The notes beneath the pieces are model-generated. The model saw only the letters and a list, made by a program, of their open reading frames with translations. It did no database searches and was not told the origin of the DNA. The position numbers and the translations under genes are program-made. Positions 1 to 5,766 of a stretch of 17,674 bases of DNA are shown in pieces. Source of the stretch: CAYMJK01 sp043101635 (GTDB lineage Bacteria > Planctomycetota > Phycisphaerae > Phycisphaerales > UBA1924); NCBI GenBank assembly GCA_043101635.1, contig JBICIE010000302.1:1-17674 (forward strand), read 5' to 3'. Each line of letters opens with the position of its first letter. Position 1 is the stretch's first letter.

Positions 1-15
1 GTGCTCTTCCGATCT
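1..15 (+). other. Sequencing adapter remnant (Illumina TruSeq end)
   Basis: The first 15 bases, GTGCTCTTCCGATCT, are the well-known 3' end of the Illumina TruSeq adapter, which is ligated directly to the insert. The sequence that follows is an inverted copy of nearby sequence, as expected for a chimeric read surviving at a contig end. It is not biological sequence and should not be read as coding. Confidence 0.93.
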
Positions 16-214
16 AGCGCCGCATCCTTCTCGATGTACTTGCGGTACTCGTCGAAGGTGGTGGCGCCGATGCACTGGATCTCGCCGGCGGGGCCGAGGG
101 CGCCATCGACGCATCCAACGTGCTCAAGCCGGCCTTGGCCCGCGGCGAGATCCAGTGCATCGGCGCCACCACCTTCGACGAGTACCGCAAGTACATCGAG
201 AAGGATGCGGCGCT
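16..214. repeat. Fold-back inverted repeat at contig end (72-bp arms 16-87 and 143-214)
   Basis: Bases 16-87 are the exact reverse complement of 143-214; position 16 pairs with 214 and 87 with 143, and pairing fails at 88/142. The spacer 88-142 is in frame with the downstream clpC, encoding GAEGAIDASNVLK-like residues that continue from the ClpC D1 module. The 143-214 arm is therefore native, and 16-87 is a fold-back copy joined to an adapter. A natural 72-bp perfect palindrome arm inside a conserved ATPase gene is very unlikely; a library or assembly artefact is the best reading. Confidence 0.9.
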
Positions 215-950
215 GGCCCGGCGCTTCCAGAGCATCCCGGTCGATCCGCCGACCAACGACCAGACCATCGAGATCCTCAAGGGCCTGCGCCCGCGCTACG
301 AGGAGCACCACCGCGTCCGCATCACCGACGAGGCGGTCGTCGCGGCGGTGGATCTCTCGGGCCGGTACATCTCCGGGCGCGTCCAGCCGGACAAGTCCAT
401 CGACGTGATCGACGAGGCCGGCGCCCGCGTGCGCATCAAGAGCATGAGCAAGCCGCCGGATCTGGCCGACATCGAGGCCGAGATCGAGCGCCTCACCGTC
501 GAGAAGGACGACGCCGTCAAGAACGCCGACTACGAGCGGGCGGCGGAGCTGCGCGACCAGGCCGAGCAGCTCAAGAAGAAGAAGGAAGAGAAGCAGCGCG
601 AGTGGCGCGAGAAGTCCAAGGAGATTGACGGTGTCGTCGATGACGAGGTCATCGCCGAGGTCGTCAGCAAGATGACCGGCGTCCCGCTGCAGCGGCTCGA
701 GAAGGAGGAGGCCGACCGCCTGCTCGACCTCGAGAAGGAGCTGCACAAGAAGGTCATCAGCCAGGAGGAGGCCATCAAGGCCGTCGCCCGCGCCATCCGC
801 CGGGCCCGGGCCGGGCTCAAGGATCCGCGCCGGCCGATGGGCTCGTTCATCTTCATCGGCCCCTCGGGCGTCGGCAAGACGCTGCTGAGCAAGGCCCTGG
901 CCGAGCTCATGTCCAGCGTGACGAGGACGCCCTCGTCACGCTGGACATGA
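90..950 (+). CDS. clpC: ClpC-type AAA+ ATPase, 5'-truncated first part (end of D1, UVR/M region, D2 Walker A)
   Basis: This is the middle of a class I Clp/Hsp100 unfoldase, which threads substrates into ClpP. Reading from base 90, the fragment starts inside the first AAA+ module with GAEGAIDASN, then KPALARGEIQCIGATTFDEY and the arginine-finger region ARRFQ. Next comes a charged coiled coil with a UVR-type motif (NADYERAAELRDQ, about bases 514-555), typical of ClpC rather than ClpB. Then comes the D2 start KMTGVPLQRLEKEE and Walker A GPSGVGKT (near base 860). The N-terminal domain and D1 Walker A are missing because the contig starts here. Homology to the family stops near base 910; the following codons to the stop at 948-950 are out of frame, due to a 2-nt excess inside the inverted repeat at 905-952. 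The first native codon is near 88-90, and no real start is present. Confidence 0.93.
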   Translation, partial: GAEGAIDASNVLKPALARGEIQCIGATTFDEYRKYIEKDAALARRFQSIPVDPPTNDQTIEILKGLRPRYEEHHRVRITDEAVVAAVDLSGRYISGRVQPDKSIDVIDEAGARVRIKSMSKPPDLADIEAEIERLTVEKDDAVKNADYERAAELRDQAEQLKKKKEEKQREWREKSKEIDGVVDDEVIAEVVSKMTGVPLQRLEKEEADRLLDLEKELHKKVISQEEAIKAVARAIRRARAGLKDPRRPMGSFIFIGPSGVGKTLLSKALAELMSSVTRTPSSRWT

Positions 951-952
951 GC
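905..952. repeat. Perfect 22-bp inverted repeat with 4-nt loop inside clpC
   Basis: Arms 905-926 and 931-952 are exact reverse complements around the loop ACGC. The right arm encodes the conserved LVTLDMS of ClpC. The left arm sits where the family has about four residues (F-x-F-G) and instead carries a 14-nt tract, 2 nt too long, that copies the right arm. This is the signature of a template switch that turned an imperfect palindrome into a perfect one. It is the point where the clpC frame breaks. Confidence 0.95.
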
Positions 953-1717
953 GAGTACATGGAGAAGCACAACGTCAGCCGGCTGGTCGGCGCCCCTCCG
1001 GGCTACGTCGGCTACGAGGAGGGCGGCCAGCTCACCGAGCGCGTCCGCCGGCGTCCGTACAGCGTGATCCTGCTCGACGAGGTCGAGAAGGCGCACCCGG
1101 ATGTGTTCAACATGCTCCTCCAGATCATGGAGGAGGGGCGGTTGACCGACTCGTTCGGGCGCAACGTCGACTTCCGCAACACCATCCTGATCATGACCAG
1201 CAACATCGGGGCCGACCTGATCAAGGGCGGCGGCGGCTTCGGCTTCGGCCGGCGCAGCGGCGAGGCGGACTTCGAGAACATCAAGTCGATTCTCATGAAG
1301 GAGATCGAGCGGTTCTTCCGCCCCGAGTTCATCAACCGTCTGGATGACACCATCGTCTTCCACCCGCTGACCAAGGACGACCTGGTGCAGATCGTGGACT
1401 ACGAGCTGCGCAAGGTGACCGAGCGGCTGCACAGCCAGCAGATGACGATGGAACTGGACAAGGCGGCCAAGGACTTCCTGATCGACAAGGGGTACAACCC
1501 CGACTTCGGCGCCCGCCCGCTGCGCCGGGCCATCGGCCAGTACGTCGAGGACCCGCTCAGCGAGATGCTGCTCAGCGGCGAGTGCGAGCACGGCTGCGTG
1601 ATCAAGGTGACCCGCAAGGATGAGGCCGAGCACCTGACCTTCACCGCCACCAAGGGCCCCAGGAAGCCCGAGCCGGAGAAGGACAAGCCCGTCCAGGCCG
1701 GCGCCGAGAGCGCCTGA
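920..1717 (+). CDS. clpC: ClpC-type AAA+ ATPase, second part (D2 Walker B to C-terminus), frameshifted from the first part
   Basis: The ClpC frame resumes at base 920 as DEDALVTLDMSEYMEKH and continues through SRLVGAPPGYVGYEEGG (pore loop). Walker B VILLDEVEKAHPDVFN, sensor 1 MTSNIGA, the FRPEFINRLDD arginine-finger region, and sensor 2 GARPLRRAI with the D2 small domain follow in order. The C-terminus is a charged tail ending AGAESA. All D2 catalytic elements are present, so the two halves would form an ordinary ClpC if 2 nt were removed between 906 and 919. An ATG at 947 could start an orphan fragment, but it has no Shine-Dalgarno sequence and lies inside the repeat. A hairpin terminator follows 20 nt after the stop. 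I regard this as one gene with an artefactual or very recent frameshift rather than two genes. Confidence 0.93.
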   Translation, partial: DEDALVTLDMSEYMEKHNVSRLVGAPPGYVGYEEGGQLTERVRRRPYSVILLDEVEKAHPDVFNMLLQIMEEGRLTDSFGRNVDFRNTILIMTSNIGADLIKGGGGFGFGRRSGEADFENIKSILMKEIERFFRPEFINRLDDTIVFHPLTKDDLVQIVDYELRKVTERLHSQQMTMELDKAAKDFLIDKGYNPDFGARPLRRAIGQYVEDPLSEMLLSGECEHGCVIKVTRKDEAEHLTFTATKGPRKPEPEKDKPVQAGAESA

Positions 1718-1737
1718 CCAGAAGCTGACAATGCTCC

Positions 1738-1770
1738 AAGGGGCTCGGGCGACTCGCCCGGGCCCCTTTC
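1738..1770 (+). terminator. Rho-independent-like terminator after clpC
   Basis: A 14-bp stem (1738-1751 with 1755-1768, one T:G wobble, loop ACT) is followed by TTTCCTTA. It begins 21 nt after the clpC stop. The stem is very GC-rich but the T tract is short. On the minus strand no T run follows, so it mainly serves clpC. Confidence 0.72.
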
Positions 1771-1777
1771 CTTACCT

Positions 1778-1809
1778 CGTCGCTTCGTCGCTTCGTCGCT
1801 TCGTCGCGA
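1778..1809. repeat. Octamer tandem array CGTCGCTT
   Basis: Three exact copies of CGTCGCTT (1778-1785, 1786-1793, 1794-1801) are followed by a partial fourth (CGTCGCGA). The array is intergenic, between the convergent clpC and the dockerin gene, just after the clpC terminator. Confidence 0.9.
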
Positions 1810-1823
1810 TCCTACCCCGCCCT

Positions 1824-1862
1824 CATTTGCCATTTGCCCATTTGCCCATTTGCCCATTTGCC
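1824..1862. repeat. Octamer tandem array CATTTGCC
   Basis: One 7-nt copy (CATTTGC, 1824-1830) is followed by four exact copies of CATTTGCC (1831-1862); a degenerate continuation with CTTTGGCC runs to about 1871. The array is clearly more AT-rich than the surrounding genes. It lies 16 nt downstream of the stop of the minus-strand dockerin gene. It has the same period as the neighbouring CGTCGCTT array but an unrelated sequence. Confidence 0.92.
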
Positions 1863-1877
1863 CTTTGGCCATTTTCC

Positions 1878-2786
1878 CTACGGGCATCCCGCGGCGAAGG
1901 CGTTCTGGAAGCAGAGGAAGTCGAAGAGTGTGAGCGATCCGTCGCCGTCGCAGTCGGCGAAGACCGAGCCCGCGGCGAAGTAGTTCTGGAAGCACAGGAA
2001 GTCGAACAGCGTGTGGCGGTAGTCGATGTCGCAGTCCGCCGGACACGGCGGGATGACGTCGATGACGAGGTTGTCGATCCATGCGGTCTCGATGTCGGGC
2101 TCCGGCGGCGGCGGGTCGCCGCCACCGTCGGTGACGACACTGAAGGCCCACGAGCCGACATCGTGCCACTTGGCCGGCAGCGGCGCCGGGTCGCTCGCTT
2201 CCCCGTCGTAGGCGCCCCAGATGAGTTTGTGCTCGAAGTCGATCGTGATCGAGACATGCACCCACTCGTCGAAGCGAGGCTCGATGCTGGGCGACAATCC
2301 CCAGATGACCTGCACATATGGTTCGCTCCCGCTGGCGCTGATGCCACCGAAGAACCACAATACCGTACCAGGTCGCGGATCGAAGGCGTGATACACGTCA
2401 AAGCTGATCCGCAGTCCTCGATACCCGTCGGGCCCGAAGTCCTCCGTTTGATGCGAATACCACAGCTTCATAGTCGCCGTCAGAGCGCCGCCGAGGGAAA
2501 CGGGATCGAACCGTATGGACTGGCGCCCGATGGTCGGCTCAGGCTGCGATGTGACCTCCGGTAGGATGACCTTCACGCGATCCGAACCGTCGCCGTAGAC
2601 CCGGTGCGGAAGGTACTCGATATACGTGTCCGGCCAGGCAGGGGTCGGCCCCAGCGGCAGGGACTCGAAGCCGCCCGAGTCGAAGAAGGGCTCCCACTGC
2701 GCAACAGCTGGCGCGCACAGCGCCAGCGCCGCCGCGACTGCGCACGCGCGGTGAAGCGCGCGACCAGAACGTGTCAGAATCCACAT
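1878..2786 (-). CDS. Secreted beta-sandwich-like protein with C-terminal GC-type dockerin pair
   Basis: A 302-aa exported protein of unknown ligand. The chosen start at 2786 begins MWILTRSGRALHRA, followed by a hydrophobic stretch and an APAVAQ signal-peptidase site near residue 30. A GGAG Shine-Dalgarno sequence sits 8 nt upstream (2795-2798). Residues about 31-240 are Trp/Tyr-rich and look like a LamG/concanavalin-type beta-sandwich (LRISFDVYHAFD, WVHVSITIDFEHKLIWGAYDG, AWIDNLVIDV); this fold is an inference. Residues 248-302 hold two EF-hand-like loops with LFDFLCFQN blocks and end in GCP. The second loop, DCDGDGSLTLFD, has full calcium ligands. The first, DCDIDYRHTLFD, lacks the glycine at position 6 and may bind calcium poorly. 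The start overlaps the end of the vWA gene by 13 nt, suggesting coupled translation. Confidence 0.85.
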   Translation of the reverse strand: MWILTRSGRALHRACAVAAALALCAPAVAQWEPFFDSGGFESLPLGPTPAWPDTYIEYLPHRVYGDGSDRVKVILPEVTSQPEPTIGRQSIRFDPVSLGGALTATMKLWYSHQTEDFGPDGYRGLRISFDVYHAFDPRPGTVLWFFGGISASGSEPYVQVIWGLSPSIEPRFDEWVHVSITIDFEHKLIWGAYDGEASDPAPLPAKWHDVGSWAFSVVTDGGGDPPPPEPDIETAWIDNLVIDVIPPCPADCDIDYRHTLFDFLCFQNYFAAGSVFADCDGDGSLTLFDFLCFQNAFAAGCP

Positions 2787-5500
2787 GGGCAGGACTCCAG
2801 AATGAACGCGTCGAACTCGATCTGATCCAGCGCCGTCCACGCGCCGTCACAGTTCAGGTCAGCAGCGGGGTGACTTTCACCATGCAGGAAGCCGAAGGCC
2901 CATTGGTCACCGAGCATATCGTGGATCCCATTGCCATTGAAATCGGCCCGGCAGCAAGTCAGCGCCTTGATGATCTTGCGCCCCTGGTAGTCGAAGTGCG
3001 TCGGATCCTCGGGCATGTCCGTGCCCGCTGCCGGATACAGGAACTGGGAAGCCCCCACGGCCTGGGAGAGCGTCACAACCTCCTGGGCGTAGTACTGAGC
3101 CACACCGATGCCGCCGGGGCAGCTATCCGTATCAGTGCCGATCGGAACCCCGCCCACTTCCGCGGGCCACCCCAATGACACCATGCGCGCGAGAACCGCG
3201 GCGCGATCGATCCCGGCAGGGCTGGAATTCTCACACCCGTCTCCGATCACCAGCATCATGCGATCCCCGGCATCGGTCAGACTCAGGAGGGGACTCGCCT
3301 CGAAGCGGTCGAGCGCGAAGTTGACGCCTGCCCAGAGGTTCGTTCCGCCACCGATCGGCGCGATAGTGCGCACGGCCGATGCGAACGCGGCCGCCGTCGT
3401 CTGGTCAATGACCGTCCAGGGGACAACTTCTTGGGTCTGGTCGGTCCCGAAAACGACGACGTTGAATGCGAGCCCGCCGGTCCGGCGCACCGTGAACTCC
3501 TCCTCCTCGAAGTAGCGGACGAGGCTCGCCTTCACAGCGTCGAAGTAGTCGTGGTAACGTGCCGGGGGCTCACCCGGGAGCATGCTGCTTGAGGTGTCGA
3601 GGACAATGGACACCATCGTATCGATCGTCACGGGCAGCGCTGCGCGCTCAAGCGAGAGCCAGTACATGTCGGCGCCGCCTCGGCAACTGGCAAGCAGGGA
3701 CTGGCCGAACCCCACGTTGTAGCTGGTGGAAGCGTCGGCGTGCCCGAAGACCCCGGGGACCCACATCTGTTCGCTGCTGCGGTCAACCGCGAGCGCCGTC
3801 GCCCAGTCGTTGTAGTTGCCGCCGTAGATCGCCGCGTCCAGATAGGCGCCCTCTGACGTGTAGCGCGCAATGAACGCGTCCCAGCCCCCCGCCGTCGTTT
3901 TGGAGTCGCCACCGGCGGGGTCGAAGGAAGCCGACGCAGTTGTTGGCGCCCCGGCGGGGACCCGCTCGACGCCGAACTGACCCGCGACCACAACTCGGCC
4001 CAAGCGATCCCATGCCACGCCAAGTCCGGCGTCGTCGGTGTTGTCGTTGGCAACAAGCTCGTGTTCCCAGTCGACGCCGAAGTCATTGTCCCCAAGCCCA
4101 ACGAAGTCCGGATCGTCGAAGTCGCTCAGGGCGCCACTGATCAACTCACGCCCTTCGGCCGAACCGCCGCCGGTCCAGCCGGTGAAGGCAATCCGCCCGA
4201 ATGTAGTGGGAATGAAAGGCTCCATTTGGGGCGTGGTCTGGCGGATCACGCCTTCCGCCGAGAGACTTCGGGCAACGTCCTGATCTGGGCCACCAAACGT
4301 ATACAACCGGTCCCAGCGCAAGACAATCTGGTCGCTTGGCTTGCTCATGCTGAGGCGAGCGATGAAGCCGTCGCGCCCGCCGGTCGATTGCGCTGCCAGA
4401 GTGCCGAACGAAACCGAACCAGTGAAGAAGCCACACACGTAGATCTTCGGCGGCATTAGATCGCCACCGAGACTTGGCGAGAAGTGCGGGTCCGGACCGA
4501 GGGCCACGGCGAACGCTCGATCGACGCCGACGCCCCCAAACGTCGCATGCGCCAGGTAATTGCCGCTCGTCTGGTCGAGGACGACGACGAAGCCATCCTC
4601 CGATCCCTGTGACGTAGCCCGCGCCGCGCCGGGGTTGGCCCCGTCGAAGTCGATGGTGCCGTTGAAACCGCCGCACACGACCGTGACCGAGAACGGGTCA
4701 GGTTCGGTCCCGATCTTGCCCTCGGGTGGCGTCCCGGTCGCGGGATCGACCGTCGGGTCCCAGTCTTCGCTTTCGAACAACTCGCCGCCAGTGAAACTGA
4801 ACTCGCCCGACGCGGCCACACCAAAGATCTCGTCGTTCGCCGTCGCCGTCACGCTCGGGAACGTCTTGACCCAGTGCAGGTAGTTCGTCGCGACGCCGAA
4901 CGAAGCGATGTAGCAGTCCTTGGTGTCCGTGCCCACCGCCGTCTTCTGCAGCCCGGCGCCGACGGTGTCGAACTGGACCTTGTTCTGGTACGAGCCCGCT
5001 GCGAACACCGTCGAGGAAACTAGCACATCCGGATCGCCGAAGGCGACCGCGTTGGTGCGAGCGCTGCCATACTTGCCGTTCTGCGGCACGCCCACCATGC
5101 CGCGGGACCAGAAGTTCGTTCCGTCGGCAGCGGCGGCTGCGACGAACGCGGCCGGGTAGAACGTCTGCCCCTGGCTCGCGGAGGTCGGCGCCACGGTGGC
5201 GCCGCTCTGGTCCAGCAGCGTGCCGCGGTACTCCCCGCCCATGGCCACAAGGCCGTAGCCGGTGGCCACCGCCTCGGCCGAGAAGTCGGCCAGCCCCTGC
5301 GACGAGCCGAAGGTCTTCAGCCAGCCGTCCACCATGCCGGGCGGGTGGTCGGGGATGGGCGGGCCAGCGCCCATCGGCCCGATCTGGGCCACCGCGGACG
5401 TACCCCAGAGCGCCAGTGCCAATGCCGCCGCCAGCCTGCCGCCGGTCCGAACACGCTGAGCTTGGAATGACTCCAATTCGCAATGACCATTGCTCTTCAT
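2774..5500 (-). CDS. Large secreted protein: beta-propeller-like repeats, von Willebrand A domain, dockerin-like tail
   Basis: A 908-aa exported protein. The start at 5500 was chosen because it gives MKSNGHCELES, then a hydrophobic signal peptide ending TSAVAQ near residue 38. GGGAGG lies 6 nt upstream. Residues about 45-600 contain repeats of the style DxF(I/V)A/V plus L-x-x-A-x-x-G-G (near 193, 305, 380 and 550), resembling SBBP-type beta-propeller repeats. A vWA domain follows: MIDAS motif DTSSS at 635-639, the threonine in GGGTNLWAG near 717, and the aspartate in VIGDG near 752, so metal binding looks intact. Residues 850-908 carry two dockerin-like loops (DFNGNGIHD and DLNCDGAWTALD) and end CPCGF, a different subtype from the FDFLCFQN tails next door. 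It is likely a surface adhesion or matrix protein; partners are unknown. It overlaps the downstream dockerin gene by 13 nt. Confidence 0.87.
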   Translation of the reverse strand: MKSNGHCELESFQAQRVRTGGRLAAALALALWGTSAVAQIGPMGAGPPIPDHPPGMVDGWLKTFGSSQGLADFSAEAVATGYGLVAMGGEYRGTLLDQSGATVAPTSASQGQTFYPAAFVAAAAADGTNFWSRGMVGVPQNGKYGSARTNAVAFGDPDVLVSSTVFAAGSYQNKVQFDTVGAGLQKTAVGTDTKDCYIASFGVATNYLHWVKTFPSVTATANDEIFGVAASGEFSFTGGELFESEDWDPTVDPATGTPPEGKIGTEPDPFSVTVVCGGFNGTIDFDGANPGAARATSQGSEDGFVVVLDQTSGNYLAHATFGGVGVDRAFAVALGPDPHFSPSLGGDLMPPKIYVCGFFTGSVSFGTLAAQSTGGRDGFIARLSMSKPSDQIVLRWDRLYTFGGPDQDVARSLSAEGVIRQTTPQMEPFIPTTFGRIAFTGWTGGGSAEGRELISGALSDFDDPDFVGLGDNDFGVDWEHELVANDNTDDAGLGVAWDRLGRVVVAGQFGVERVPAGAPTTASASFDPAGGDSKTTAGGWDAFIARYTSEGAYLDAAIYGGNYNDWATALAVDRSSEQMWVPGVFGHADASTSYNVGFGQSLLASCRGGADMYWLSLERAALPVTIDTMVSIVLDTSSSMLPGEPPARYHDYFDAVKASLVRYFEEEEFTVRRTGGLAFNVVVFGTDQTQEVVPWTVIDQTTAAAFASAVRTIAPIGGGTNLWAGVNFALDRFEASPLLSLTDAGDRMMLVIGDGCENSSPAGIDRAAVLARMVSLGWPAEVGGVPIGTDTDSCPGGIGVAQYYAQEVVTLSQAVGASQFLYPAAGTDMPEDPTHFDYQGRKIIKALTCCRADFNGNGIHDMLGDQWAFGFLHGESHPAADLNCDGAWTALDQIEFDAFILESCPCGF

Positions 5501-5638
5501 GGCCTGCCTCCCGCCGGCCGCCAGGCGTTCTACACACATATACCGCCGGGACATGGGACCGGCTGCTGCATTGTGGAACTCCAGCGCCTCTTTCGCCCGG
5601 CGGGCCGAGACACACGGCGCCGGGACGGCGCCAACTTG

Positions 5639-5644
5639 ATTATA
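5639..5644 (-). promoter_or_regulatory. Consensus -10 (TATAAT) for the vWA/dockerin pair, with an adjacent dyad
   Basis: Reading the minus strand, TATAAT lies 138 nt upstream of the ATG at 5500. It is preceded immediately by the imperfect palindrome GGACGGATCTGTCC (5645-5658, 12 of 14 positions symmetric), which would lie in the -10/-35 spacer. No good TTGACA is seen at 16-18 nt. The predicted leader of about 130 nt starts with a short GGCGCC/GGCGCC hairpin (5618-5633) and ends in a strong Shine-Dalgarno sequence. Confidence 0.6.
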
Positions 5645-5753
5645 GGACAGATCCGTCCAGAATCCAGCGGGCGACGAACAGGATCGTGCGCCGCCGGGTC
5701 GGCGTGACGCCGCCAACCGCGGCGCGCCCTGAACTCCCCGGCAAGCCCACCGG

Positions 5754-5759
5754 TACCAT
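5754..5759 (+). promoter_or_regulatory. Putative -10 (TACCAT) for a leaderless ABC permease mRNA
   Basis: TACCAT ends 7 nt before the ATG at 5767, so transcription would start at or 1 nt before the start codon. No Shine-Dalgarno sequence precedes the ATG. No -35 is recognisable. This placement supports 5767 over the next in-frame ATG at 5806. Confidence 0.5.
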
Positions 5760-5766
5760 TGCCGTT

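Noticed and set aside
905..952. Programmed -1 ribosomal frameshift in clpC with a stimulatory hairpin
   Set aside because: The direction would fit, but there is no slippery heptamer, the hairpin overlaps the shift site instead of following it, and the left arm replaces conserved ClpC residues.
530..1633. 367-aa minus-strand ORF opposite clpC
   Set aside because: It bridges the clpC frameshift only because it is a shadow frame; the sense strand holds all ClpC motifs.
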